Below are positions 6,648 to 13,448 of a DNA stretch of 13,448 nt, piece by piece; within the stretch, counting starts at the first letter, position 1; each line of letters starts with the position of its first letter. A model generated the notes under the pieces. That model saw only the letters and a list, made by a program, of their open reading frames with translations. It was not told the origin of the DNA and made no database searches. A program made the translations under genes and the position numbers. The stretch is from Candidatus Borrarchaeota archaeon. GTDB taxonomy: Archaea > Asgardarchaeota > Sifarchaeia > Borrarchaeales > Borrarchaeaceae. The DNA lies in assembly GCA_016840645.1 (NCBI GenBank), contig JAEORY010000056.1, positions 1-13,448 on the forward strand. Direction: 5' to 3'.

Positions 6648-7966
6648 TCTCCAACTAAGAATTCTGTCAATTCTTGTAAAGAGATTTTAATACCTTTCGT
6701 ACAATGCCTTAATAATAGGTTCTTTACGACATTGATTAAAGCACGTCTTCCTCTTACTTTGACAAAATGTTCAGAAAATTCTTTCGGCAAACAGAATTTG
6801 TCAAGTTCTGCTTTTTCGTGGTGTAGTTTTACTAATATTATTTCGACGGCAACTTTATTTTCTTTGATCCCTTGGCATATAACAGTAATTTGCATCGTTT
6901 CTAGAGCGTTGAGAAATGTAGCCAAAGTGAGAGATGATAAAAATGTACTTCTAAATAGTGAAATGATATTTTCTGATGAACTGAGTACTTGGATGTAGTC
7001 TTTATGTTTTCTTGAGATTCTAAGTGAGGTGCCTTGAGTAATTCCTAAAGGAAGTATCCAACTATCTTCAAGAGCTGTTTCTCGCACGATCGAGACTGAA
7101 ATTCCTGCCATAGACATGGCAGCTGCTAATCTTTCCACGAAATTCCTTTGATTAGGGGGTAAAACTAATGTGAGACTTAAATCGTATTTCGCTTGCATTT
7201 TGCTTATATTAATGGAGAATGTTGTATCTTTGTTCAACTCAATATGGGAAATGAACACATCGAAGAAATGGGCTATGTTAAGGTTTTCTAGATTTACCTG
7301 AAGAAAAAACATTGATTTTTTCAAAACACGTAACTTTAATTCAATCTCGTTGAATTCTCTTTGTTGAAAGTCGGCAAAAGGCGTCGTGTTAAATCCCATC
7401 ATACTAGTTATTTTCTGCTTTTCTTTCACTTTTTTTGGCAAGGGGCGCTTTAGAGTCAACTTTCTAGGAGTATTTTTCAAAACAACTTTCAAATTTGGAG
7501 ATGTTTCTTTAAGATAAGTGATTTCTTCTTCAAGGCGATGAGGTTCAGCGTGTGATTTCTTTAATAATTCATTAGCAAGTTTATGGGCAGCGGTTTTCGA
7601 GACCCAGTGATCGATACAAATTAGTATGACATCAGTAATATCGGTAACATCTATTTTATGTGTTTGTTGTGCAATAATAATCCGTTCACCATTTTTTTCA
7701 AGGAAATCCATTTCTGTTCCTGCAATTCCTACATAAAATTGCGCGAGATATTCTAGATTATCTAAAGCTTCTATAATAGGCACATTATGGTCATATAATC
7801 CCTTAAAAGCAATATATGGTCCCATAGTGAGGTCAAATTTAAGTAAAACAATGGCGGTGATGCCACAATCTCTTATAAATTCATATGTTTCATAATCGAG
7901 AGGTCTTCCCTTTTCTATTACCTTCACACACGTCGCCTCATTGTATAAAATGCTTACTAAATTCAT
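6641..7966 (-). CDS. Uncharacterised 441-residue protein, possible longin/roadblock-like N-terminus
   Basis: I do not recognise this gene with confidence. Residues about 36-135 alternate hydrophobic strands and helices: AIVLLKFDLTMGPYIAFKG, then ERIIIAQQ, then DVILICIDHWVS. A 'hydrophobic strand, then GP turn, then strand' opening recalls longin-like or roadblock-like domains, which are expanded in Asgard archaea. This is an inference from pattern, not a match I can prove. A basic linker rich in lysine and proline (about 158-190, NTPRKLTLKRPLPKKVKEKQ) joins it to a C-terminal half (about 205-441) with mixed alpha/beta character. There is no signal peptide or membrane segment, so a cytosolic location is expected. 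There is no SD before the ATG at 7966, but a box A at 8018-8025 gives a short leader. The downstream end is convergent with moaB. Confidence 0.75.
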   Translation of the reverse strand: MNLVSILYNEATCVKVIEKGRPLDYETYEFIRDCGITAIVLLKFDLTMGPYIAFKGLYDHNVPIIEALDNLEYLAQFYVGIAGTEMDFLEKNGERIIIAQQTHKIDVTDITDVILICIDHWVSKTAAHKLANELLKKSHAEPHRLEEEITYLKETSPNLKVVLKNTPRKLTLKRPLPKKVKEKQKITSMMGFNTTPFADFQQREFNEIELKLRVLKKSMFFLQVNLENLNIAHFFDVFISHIELNKDTTFSINISKMQAKYDLSLTLVLPPNQRNFVERLAAAMSMAGISVSIVRETALEDSWILPLGITQGTSLRISRKHKDYIQVLSSSENIISLFRSTFLSSLTLATFLNALETMQITVICQGIKENKVAVEIILVKLHHEKAELDKFCLPKEFSEHFVKVRGRRALINVVKNLLLRHCTKGIKISLQELTEFLVGDS

Positions 7967-8017
7967 GCTAAAAAGTCAAATAACGGTTTATTCCTCGATA
8001 AAACGAATTATAATTAC

Positions 8018-8025
8018 TATTTAAA
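8018..8025 (-). promoter_or_regulatory. Box A (TATA) candidate for the 441-residue gene
   Basis: Read on the minus strand this is TTTAAATA, close to the archaeal TATA consensus. A start about 26 nt downstream would fall near 7995, giving a leader of about 30 nt to the ATG at 7966. Confidence 0.5.
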
Positions 8026-8154
8026 CACCACATATTTCCCTAAAAGGATAAATTACAGCCTAATTCGATTTCTTTGCATAATGGTATAACTCGCCAAAAG
8101 AAAACAGTTTAAAGTATATATGATTGTAAAATGTTTGTTAAAAGACCAGTTTCT

Positions 8155-8164
8155 ATAAAAAACA
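8155..8164 (-). terminator. Oligo-T tract after the translin gene
   Basis: The minus strand has a run of six T's about 53-58 nt beyond the translin stop, the type of U-rich signal that ends archaeal transcripts. No strong hairpin precedes it. Confidence 0.3.
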
Positions 8165-8214
8165 TCTTTTCATTGATTTTCATATACTAAGAAATTTGTA
8201 CATTTTATTAGGAA

Positions 8215-8844
8215 TCACTGTTCTTCACTAGTTCTTTTTAACTTCAATAGTTCTGCGAGCAGTTTTTCTTGTTGAACAGCCGTAGCAGCATCACCTCGTG
8301 TTTTTTCAACGAGGCTTCTAGCAATATCTGTTTTTCTTCTTAAACCGGGTGTAATCGCCTTTGGATAGTCAAAAAACAATAATTCTGAGTATATTTTTTC
8401 CATTAAAGAAAGCATGCGTTGCATTACTTCTATTTTATTAAATCTTAATGCATCTAAAGCAAATCTTCGTAACTCCCCGATTACATCACCTAGGCCAAGT
8501 AAATAGGGCACATATGGTACTTGAAGTTCGTCTGGTGAAGGAAACTCATTTTTTTGTATCAAGTTCAATAATACATTCGACTCAACATACTCTTGAAAGG
8601 CAATAGTTAGATATGGGTTTAAAAAATCGGGTGCATTTTTTGCCAGCATTTTTAATTCTTCTAATTTTTCCATTGCAGAGTTATTCTTATCAATGGCTTT
8701 ATTGTAGTTGCGTGTGTGAACCGCCCGAATAGATTCTCCACATAGTCTTACTGTCGCTCTTGAGAGTTTAATGGCTTTTTCACGGTATTTATCTAGTTCA
8801 TCTAATTGCGCTCTTATCTTTTCGATTATTTTTTCTAGATTCAA
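8215..8844 (-). CDS. Translin-family protein (putative RNA-binding protein/endoribonuclease)
   Basis: Archaeal homologue of eukaryotic translin/TRAX (COG2178). All-helical; family members form octameric rings that bind RNA or single-stranded DNA, and TRAX-like members cleave RNA. Diagnostic segments, numbered from the chosen start, are AFQEYVES (82-89, acidic E85 and E88), YLLGLGDVIGELRR (114-127, with D120 and E124) and GLRRKTDIARSLVEKTRGD (167-185). The acidic residues at the TRAX catalytic positions are present, so ribonuclease activity is plausible. A TTG at 8871 also opens the frame, but GGGGTGA lies 7 nt before the TTG at 8844, giving MNLEKIIEKIR and 209 residues, which I prefer. A symmetrical TATA box at 8898-8907 suits this start. 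It is transcribed divergently from the geranylgeranyl reductase gene. Confidence 0.9.
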   Translation of the reverse strand: MNLEKIIEKIRAQLDELDKYREKAIKLSRATVRLCGESIRAVHTRNYNKAIDKNNSAMEKLEELKMLAKNAPDFLNPYLTIAFQEYVESNVLLNLIQKNEFPSPDELQVPYVPYLLGLGDVIGELRRFALDALRFNKIEVMQRMLSLMEKIYSELLFFDYPKAITPGLRRKTDIARSLVEKTRGDAATAVQQEKLLAELLKLKRTSEEQ

Positions 8845-8897
8845 AAACTCTTCACCCCTTATACTGTACAATGTTTACATGCATGAGGTATTTTTAG

Positions 8898-8907
8898 TTT
8901 TATATAA
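8898..8907 (-). promoter_or_regulatory. Box A (TATA) candidate for the translin gene
   Basis: TTTATATAAA is a perfect 10-bp palindromic TATA sequence. Transcription toward the minus strand would start near 8877, leaving a leader of about 33 nt that includes the GGGGTGA ribosome site before the TTG at 8844. Being symmetrical, it could also fire to the plus strand, but the reductase start is about 200 nt away. Confidence 0.5.
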
Positions 8908-9113
8908 AATTTTTATGAGTTACAAAGTTACTTAATTTTTAAAAAGAATCATAGAACAAAGATAATCTACACCTTCGGAAATGTTAGAAAACTCTTAAAA
9001 AATACTCAACACTTCATTTCGCTAGATTGTTTCATAGCTAAATAGTGGTGATATTTATCTAAATTGAGTAATTTCTCAGAAATTGCAAAATGGATATTTT
9101 TTTGGTGAAACAT

Positions 9114-10475
9114 ATGGGTTATGATTGTATTATTGTTGGTGCAGGGACAGGAGGCACTACAGCCGCAAGAACACTGGCAATGAAGGGCTATAAAGTTTTA
9201 TTAATTGATAGAAAGAAGAAAGAGGTCGTAGGAGAAAAAGTTTGTGGAGATGCTATAGGAAAACATCATTTTGATACATTAAACAAACTAATAGGATTAC
9301 GTTACCCTACAAAAGATGAATGCGAGGCAAATATAGATGGAATTGATGTAATTTCCCCAGATAAAGAGACTATATTAAAAATTCAGGGAGAAGGCGTCAA
9401 AGGCTATATGATAAATCGTCTTAAATTCGGTCAGAGGCTACTGGATGCTACAATAGATACGGGAGTGGAATTCTTAGATAACACATCCGTTATATCCCCT
9501 ATTTATGAAGGAGAATATGTTGCTGGTGTATTAACACACTCGTTAGACGATGGAGAAAAGAAAGAAATACGAGGAAAGGTGACAATCGATGCAAGTGGAG
9601 TTAATGCGGTATTACGTAGAAAATTACGCAATAGTAGTATAGAACGAACTGTTCAAAATGAAGACCTAATTGTTTGTTTTAGAGAAATAAGAGATCTTAA
9701 TCATGAAATTGAAGATCCAAATTTCTGTAAAATTTATTTGACACAAAGTATAGCACCTGGAGGATATGTATGGGTGTTTCCAGAAAGTTTAACGAGGGTT
9801 AACGTAGGATTGGGTGTACAGAATATACCAAATAACCCACATCCACGAAAACAACTTTACGCGCATGTATTACAGGACGCCCTTTTTGAAGAATCCACAA
9901 TAGTGCATAAAGGTGGCGGTTTCGTCCCAACAAGACGACCTATTTGGTCCCAGGTGACAAATGGTTTGTTAATAGTGGGTGATGCTGCATGTCAGGTTAA
10001 TCCAATCCATGGAGGCGGGATCGGTCCTTCAATGATGGGTGGATACTTAGCAGCCACTAACGTGGATCGTGCTCTTGAGAAAGGCGATCTATCAGAAAGA
10101 GGTCTATGGGAGTATAATATAGATTATATGAAAGAATATGGTGCGAAACAAGCTGGACTAGACATCTTTCGTCTATTTTTACAACACACTCCTGATGATG
10201 AATTGAACTATGGAATGAAACATCGCTTGCTAAAAGAGGAAGACATTTTGAGCGCCAGCTTAGGAGATGATCTGGTATTAAACCTTACCGAAAAGGTGAA
10301 ACGTCTCTTTAGTGGCATTGGAAAACTAGGACTTCTCAATCGACTTAGAAAAATATCGTCAAAAATGAAAGAAATCAAAGGACTTTTCCAGAATTATCCT
10401 ACTCCTGAAAAACTTGAAGCATGGAAAGCTGAGGTTGAAAGTATTTACACGGAAACATTTGAGATCCTAAAATGA
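9114..10475 (+). CDS. Geranylgeranyl reductase family FAD-dependent oxidoreductase
   Basis: Flavoprotein of the family that hydrogenates the geranylgeranyl chains of archaeal membrane lipids (digeranylgeranylglycerophospholipid reductase group) or related isoprenoids. From the chosen start: the dinucleotide-binding motif GAGTGG (9-14) after a YDCIIV strand, EKVCGD (41-46) holding the cysteine often conserved in this family, the family signature YVWVFP (218-223), and the second FAD motif GLLIVGDAACQVNPIHGGG (284-302, G289-D290). The length of 453 residues is somewhat longer than the usual ~400 because of a lysine-rich C-terminal helical region. An ATG at 9090 is also in frame but lacks an SD; the ATG at 9114 has GGTGA 5-6 nt before it and starts where homologues do. 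The exact lipid substrate is not determined; paralogues act on other isoprenoids such as quinones. Confidence 0.9.
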   Translation: MGYDCIIVGAGTGGTTAARTLAMKGYKVLLIDRKKKEVVGEKVCGDAIGKHHFDTLNKLIGLRYPTKDECEANIDGIDVISPDKETILKIQGEGVKGYMINRLKFGQRLLDATIDTGVEFLDNTSVISPIYEGEYVAGVLTHSLDDGEKKEIRGKVTIDASGVNAVLRRKLRNSSIERTVQNEDLIVCFREIRDLNHEIEDPNFCKIYLTQSIAPGGYVWVFPESLTRVNVGLGVQNIPNNPHPRKQLYAHVLQDALFEESTIVHKGGGFVPTRRPIWSQVTNGLLIVGDAACQVNPIHGGGIGPSMMGGYLAATNVDRALEKGDLSERGLWEYNIDYMKEYGAKQAGLDIFRLFLQHTPDDELNYGMKHRLLKEEDILSASLGDDLVLNLTEKVKRLFSGIGKLGLLNRLRKISSKMKEIKGLFQNYPTPEKLEAWKAEVESIYTETFEILK

Positions 10476-10529
10476 CTGTTTTACTGTAGATATGAAAATG
10501 TTCTAGTGATAGTGATCGAGGTTTAAGAT

Positions 10530-11663
10530 CTATCGACGAACTTTATATGTCCGCTGTTTTCTCTTTTTCTTCTTTTTCGGAGGAGCAGGTTTCTCTTCAG
10601 TTGTTATTTCTTCTTCATCTATTGAAATGGCCTTCTCCTCTTCAATTTGCGCAGTTTCTTCCTCTGGGGTTGGTTCTGGCTTCTCCGCTTTCTTCTTTCG
10701 TCTTAGTATTTCCGATACTGGCTTCAATTCTTTTTGTTGAAGTAGATAATAGAGACTAAAACCCCCACCGATGAACACGATCCCTGCAATAAGAGCTGAT
10801 ATAATTAAAGTAAGTGGAGGTGGAAGTGCTGTGCCTAGAAATGAGGGCGGTATTTCCTTTTGAGCTAGCCATGAGAAGATATTTTGCCAAAGACGTGCGT
10901 TATCTTTTGTTTGATACCATGTAACTTCAGACTTGCTTGGTTTAACATCACTAAACATACTTGTGGAACCACATAGGACAATTCGAGATCGTCCAACCGT
11001 AGATGCAACAAGCCAAGCTGGTTGGCTTTTTCCTTCTAGTCCTGCGAGTGAATAGTTGCTTCCTGTTGCAATAACTTTGTTAGGATCGTCATCTTCAATC
11101 GAGATTGAATGTGTAATAATTTCTTTGACACCGTTTGTTAGTGGGCTACTTTCTCGCAATTCTTCACGAGAAACACTGATTTGGGTGGAAATATTATTTT
11201 GATTGAACTCTTCGTCAAAAATAACATGTTGAGAAAAGCGTCCATCTGTGTATTGAACAGCATCTATGATATTATTCAGATTAGAAATTGTGCCACGAGG
11301 GTCAGCCAGTAAGAAAATATTTCCACCATTGTCTAGATACTCGACTAACACTAAACGTTCCTGTAAAGTAAAGGATCGTTCTGGATTTTCTATAACGAGT
11401 ATATCCACACCAAGAAGTGATGTTTCAGTAAAACGTTGGTCATTGAAATAAACTATGAAATCTTCAGTATTATTTAATGATATTATAGCTGATTGCATTC
11501 GTTCCGATGTATAAAACTGTAAATGAACTTGATCAAAAAGGATAATTGTTTTTTCATCAGCGTACACATCCTGTGACATGAAGGTGCCAGTAAGTTGAAT
11601 TAGTAAAATGGAAAGCATTAATAAAAGCACTATAGACCTATTTTGTGCAATTTTTCTCATCAT
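10530..11663 (-). CDS. Exported membrane-anchored protein with GATase-like (DUF4350/GldG-like) domain
   Basis: The N-terminus has a basic stretch and a hydrophobic segment (about residues 10-28, SIVLLLMLSILLIQLTG) that fits a signal peptide. It is followed by an extracytoplasmic domain of about 240 residues resembling the class I glutamine-amidotransferase-like fold of DUF4350 and GldG/ABC-auxiliary proteins: DILVIENP, YLDNGGNIFLLADPRG (about 109-124), SSPLTNGVKEI, IVLCGSTSMFSD and NARLWQNIFSWL. No catalytic cysteine triad is evident. One membrane helix (about 284-308) precedes a roughly 70-residue cytosolic tail with alternating basic and acidic blocks (EEEE, KKKKKRKQR). An ATG at 11690 is in frame, but GGTGA lies 5 nt before the ATG at 11663, with a second ATG directly after. 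Relatives often accompany ABC transporters or MoxR/DUF58 loci; none are visible here. It is convergent with the reductase gene, with 54 nt between. Confidence 0.75.
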   Translation of the reverse strand: MMRKIAQNRSIVLLLMLSILLIQLTGTFMSQDVYADEKTIILFDQVHLQFYTSERMQSAIISLNNTEDFIVYFNDQRFTETSLLGVDILVIENPERSFTLQERLVLVEYLDNGGNIFLLADPRGTISNLNNIIDAVQYTDGRFSQHVIFDEEFNQNNISTQISVSREELRESSPLTNGVKEIITHSISIEDDDPNKVIATGSNYSLAGLEGKSQPAWLVASTVGRSRIVLCGSTSMFSDVKPSKSEVTWYQTKDNARLWQNIFSWLAQKEIPPSFLGTALPPPLTLIISALIAGIVFIGGGFSLYYLLQQKELKPVSEILRRKKKAEKPEPTPEEETAQIEEEKAISIDEEEITTEEKPAPPKKKKKRKQRTYKVRR

Positions 11664-11729
11664 TATTTCACCGCAGGAAACAACATCCATTCATTTATGG
11701 AGAGATTGAATTCGGTAGACCTTTTTGAT

Positions 11730-11737
11730 TATTTAAT
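11730..11737 (-). promoter_or_regulatory. Box A (TATA) candidate for the exported protein gene
   Basis: Read on the minus strand as ATTAAATA. A start about 26 nt downstream would be near 11707, about 44 nt before the preferred ATG at 11663. Confidence 0.4.
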
Positions 11738-11827
11738 CTTTCGCTTAGTAATGTCCCTGCAAGCCAATAGGTCAAATAAATGATGTATCCTCAATCATCT
11801 TTAAAAACATTGAATCTGTTTTGGGAT

Positions 11828-12682
11828 TTACTTTTCGGAAAACTTATCAAAGTATACTTGAAGTAAATCAGTATCTCGTATAATCCCAACAAGTTCGCCA
11901 TTCACAGTTGTAACGGGTATTTGGTCTACATCATGTTTCCTCATTAATTTTGCGCATTCACTAATTGGAGTTTGTTCAAATGTTGAGATTACATTTTTTA
12001 TCATTATTTCAGAGACTGGTTTTGAAGGAAGTCTAAGTTCTTTTTTGGTGACTACTAATTGTGGGATGGCATCCCATGACCATGAGTCTCCTTCACTTTC
12101 TGCAGACATGCTGGAGATCTTTCTTTCAGAAATAATTTCAGATGATGAAAAGAGGTCCGCCTTACTAAGGACACCTGAAAGTTCTGATGCATCATTAAGA
12201 ACAGGCATAAGTTCAACATTTGCTAATTCCATTATGGTCAATGCAGCAGGTAATGGGGTGCCTTCGTAAATAGAAACAACTTCTTTCTTCATATGTTTCT
12301 CAATAGGATCACTGATATTTGCACGTAGAATAGCTTTATGTACGATATCGGCAGTTGTAATAAGGCCAACTATTTGATCATCCTCAACTATCGGTACACG
12401 ACGAATTCGGTTAGATAAAAGGATTGAAGTAATCTCTTTCAAAGAAGCGTCTTTATTTAATGAAACTACATCACGTGTCATAAGAAGCGCTATCTGGTTT
12501 TCATCTGGTTTTCGCATTAAATCAGTTCTAGTAATGATTCCTGCAAGCGTGTTTTCTCCCTTCTTCACAACTGGAAAACCAAAATGTTTATGTTCATGGA
12601 TTAATTGTAGAACATCTTCACGTGTACCTGGAACTTTTACACAGACCACATCTTTAGTCATAATGTCACTAGCTTTCTCCAA
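11828..12682 (-). CDS. Protein with four tandem CBS domains
   Basis: The 284 residues are almost entirely CBS domains: CBS1 about 4-57 (ASDIMTKDVVCV to GIITRTDLM), CBS2 about 64-120 (LLMTRDVVSL to GLITTADIV), CBS3 about 127-181 (HMKKEVVSI to GVLSKADLF) and CBS4 about 222-280 (SEIMIKNVIS to GIIRDTDLL). Each pair should form a Bateman module that binds adenine nucleotides such as AMP, ATP or SAM. The T/S-x-x-D ribose-phosphate contacts are present in all four. The linker at about 182-220 between CBS3 and CBS4 is serine-rich with WSWD. No catalytic or DNA-binding domain is attached, so it is probably a sensor that regulates a partner. The start is TTG at 12682: GAGG lies 7 nt upstream, while the ATG at codon 8 has no SD at proper spacing. 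A perfect palindrome lies at 12722-12737. Confidence 0.93.
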   Translation of the reverse strand: MEKASDIMTKDVVCVKVPGTREDVLQLIHEHKHFGFPVVKKGENTLAGIITRTDLMRKPDENQIALLMTRDVVSLNKDASLKEITSILLSNRIRRVPIVEDDQIVGLITTADIVHKAILRANISDPIEKHMKKEVVSIYEGTPLPAALTIMELANVELMPVLNDASELSGVLSKADLFSSSEIISERKISSMSAESEGDSWSWDAIPQLVVTKKELRLPSKPVSEIMIKNVISTFEQTPISECAKLMRKHDVDQIPVTTVNGELVGIIRDTDLLQVYFDKFSEK

Positions 12683-12721
12683 AAGAATCCCTCAAAAAGA
12701 TTTAATTTCAATAATAGTTAT

Positions 12722-12737
12722 CCTTACTAAAGTAAGG
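12722..12737. promoter_or_regulatory. Perfect 16-bp palindrome upstream of the CBS gene, operator candidate
   Basis: CCTTACTAAAGTAAGG is a 7-bp inverted repeat around AA, 40-55 nt before the TTG start. A TATA-like stretch (ATAAAAC on the minus strand, about 12762-12768) would put the transcript start at or near the palindrome, a position suited to a repressor. It could also fold as a hairpin in the leader. Confidence 0.4.
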
Positions 12738-12836
12738 CTTTTTTCAACTCGTAAGTTAGTTTTATGGAAAAGTACCATATGAGTTGCTAAACACCTGTTT
12801 TCAAGCAAGATTCATAGTGTATTTGTAAATCTGAAC

Positions 12837-12847
12837 TTATATATTTA
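12837..12847 (+). promoter_or_regulatory. TATA-like element upstream of the structured element
   Basis: TTATATATTTA could drive transcription on the plus strand beginning near 12868, about 60 nt before the left hairpin of the IS605-like element. It is nearly symmetrical, so activity toward the CBS gene cannot be excluded. Confidence 0.3.
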
Positions 12848-12931
12848 TGTGATTCTTCCTAAAATCCTCTTCTCTTCTGGTGTAATAGGATATTACGCAG
12901 GAGTGAGGTATATTAGCGATGAGGTCAATCA

Positions 12932-12951
12932 CCCCCTAACAAGTTAGGGGG
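12932..12951 (+). repeat. Left terminal hairpin
   Basis: CCCCCTAAC and GTTAGGGGG form a perfect 9-bp stem with an AA centre, preceded by CAATCA. It resembles the right hairpin in its flanks (CAAT-C-A before, CTTG-x-CG after). Confidence 0.75.
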
Positions 12952-13047
12952 CTTGTGCCGTGAGGAGCAAGAGTAATTGGTTGATTAGCCTAAGAGAGGT
13001 CATGTATATGACGGTATCTACGTTATCAGGAGAGTTAAAGAACACAC

Positions 13048-13302
13048 CAAGGGATGCTTCTCTAGTCCCTTGCTCTGTAAACGGTGGTTTAAACAGAGAG
13101 GAAACTCTCAGTGATCATCGTAGAATACTGACTGATAACCTTGGCGAAGAGAACCTACTCCCTGGTGTTGGGAGCGGCGGGACTTGAGAGTACCCGTCAT
13201 TAAAACACCACCCGAGGTTGGGTTACACCAACCCCTGTCTCCGCAGAAAGGGTTGTGTGGTCAAATACCTGCCCTCAATTCATTCCCCCCCAAATTGGGG
13301 GG
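13048..13302 (+). ncRNA. Candidate structured RNA (omegaRNA-like scaffold)
   Basis: Successive strong hairpins are visible: CAAGGGA/TCCCTTG (13048-13054 with 13066-13072), CTCTGT/ACAGAG (13073-13078 with 13093-13098, extendable by AAAC/GTTT), a competing GAGAG-GAAA-CTCTC (13096-13109), CTCCC/GGGAG (13158-13162 with 13170-13174), GGCGGG/CCCGTC (13176-13181 with 13193-13198, extended by ACU/AGU around a UGAG loop), GGTTGG/CCAACC (13216-13221 with 13228-13233), and the terminal C6/G6 hairpin (13285-13302). This density of stems with stable loops, against an AT-rich background, argues for a folded RNA rather than decayed coding sequence. By position next to an IS605-like right end it would correspond to an omegaRNA. 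It does not look like RNase P RNA, SRP RNA or a tRNA. Confidence 0.4.
13285..13302 (+). repeat. Right terminal hairpin
   Basis: Six C's (13285-13290) pair with six G's (13297-13302) around CAAATT. CAATTCATT precedes and TCTCCTTGCGG follows, the arrangement I associate with IS605-type right ends. Confidence 0.7.
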
Positions 13303-13344
13303 TCTCCTTGCGGTGGTAATTATGAAACTAAGAAGTTGCATCTT

Positions 13345-13448
13345 CTAAATATATTCTCCTAATTTCACTTGTTTTGGTGCATCATCTTCAAACAAAGATT
13401 CTAGAGCATTCTTAAGCAAAATGATACGTTGTTTATGATATAGATCTA
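13345..13448 (-). CDS. C-terminal end of an unrecognised protein (5' end outside window)
   Basis: On the minus strand, from 13446 to a TAG at 13345-13347, 33 codons are open and end with LFEDDAPKQVKLGEYI. The composition looks like real coding sequence, with a helical RIILLKNALESLF stretch and a charged tail. Too little is visible to name a family. Its stop is only about 30 nt from the right end of the IS605-like element, so the element sits directly behind its 3' end. Confidence 0.6.
   Translation of the reverse strand, partial: DLYHKQRIILLKNALESLFEDDAPKQVKLGEYI

Larger units (their letters stand above)
12927..13315 (+). mobile_element. IS200/IS605-like non-autonomous element or relic with omegaRNA-like interior
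   Basis: A roughly 390-nt block, clearly richer in G+C than its surroundings, is bounded by two similar hairpin motifs: CAATCACCCCC...GGGGGCTTG at the left (stem 12932-12951) and CAATTCATTCCCCCC...GGGGGGTCTCCTTG at the right (stem 13285-13302). From memory, subterminal palindromes of this type and the CAATTCATYCCC right end are typical of IS200/IS605-superfamily elements carrying tnpB or iscB. No transposase or nuclease gene is present; the longest frame (12960-13187) has 75 codons. It may hold the C-terminal tail of a deleted tnpB, but I recognise no RuvC motif. The element fills the gap between the CBS gene and a gene ending at 13345, with no coding damage. Confidence 0.5.

Noticed and set aside
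12960..13187. 75-codon frame (GTG start) inside the structured element
   Set aside because: No recognised domain, and it overlaps perfect hairpins that better explain the sequence. It may hold the tail of a deleted tnpB but cannot be called a gene.
12927..13315. RNase P RNA, SRP RNA, tRNA or group II intron as the identity of the structured block
   Set aside because: No RNase P conserved regions, no SRP helix 8 motif, no cloverleaf or T-loop, and the GGCGGG hairpin lacks the AGC triad and GNRA loop of domain V.
1..13448. CRISPR array, toxin-antitoxin pair or known defence operon
   Set aside because: No regularly spaced repeats and no recognised Cas, toxin or defence proteins; the VirB4/HerA-like ATPase alone is not enough to claim a defence system.

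Overview
This window looks archaeal. It is AT-rich and holds an archaeal-type NMN adenylyltransferase, a geranylgeranyl-reductase-family flavoprotein (archaeal lipid saturation), a translin-family protein and a protein made of four CBS domains. Several genes have box-A-like TATA elements upstream, and several starts are preceded by GGTGA or GAGG Shine-Dalgarno sequences, some with TTG start codons. The lineage cannot be fixed from the sequence. A possible longin/roadblock-like N-terminus in the gene at 6641-7966 would suit an Asgard archaeon, but that is a weak hint.

Layout. 1-788 (+): C-terminal half of an FAD-dependent dehydrogenase, followed at once by a short GC-rich hairpin that resembles the right end of an IS200/IS605-type element. 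863-1408 (-): nadM. 1409-1803: AT-rich intergenic region with candidate promoters and a leader with a strong SD and a nine-codon mini-ORF. 1804-5407 (+): two-gene unit of a 1042-residue membrane-anchored VirB4/HerA-like ATPase and a small cysteine-rich protein. 5550-6580 (+): moaC and moaB, overlapping by 4 nt, for molybdenum/tungsten cofactor synthesis. 6641-7966 (-): unrecognised 441-residue protein. 8215-8844 (-): translin-family protein. 9114-10475 (+): geranylgeranyl reductase family flavoprotein. 10530-11663 (-): exported, membrane-anchored protein with a GATase-like extracytoplasmic domain and a charged cytosolic tail. 11828-12682 (-): four-CBS protein with a perfect palindrome upstream. 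12683-13344: no intact gene; it holds a roughly 390-nt GC-rich, hairpin-dense element that looks like an internally deleted IS200/IS605 (TnpB/IscB-type) relic or a stand-alone omegaRNA-like RNA. 13345-13448 (-): C-terminal end of an unrecognised protein.

Most of the genes are ordinary archaeal housekeeping genes in short units. The two parts that are less ordinary are the membrane VirB4/HerA-like ATPase with its cysteine-rich partner, which has no other secretion or conjugation genes beside it, and the structured non-coding element at 12.93-13.31 kb. The second IS605-like end at 796-836 shows that this element superfamily has touched the region more than once. Assignments rest on motif recognition by eye; no database search or folding program was run.
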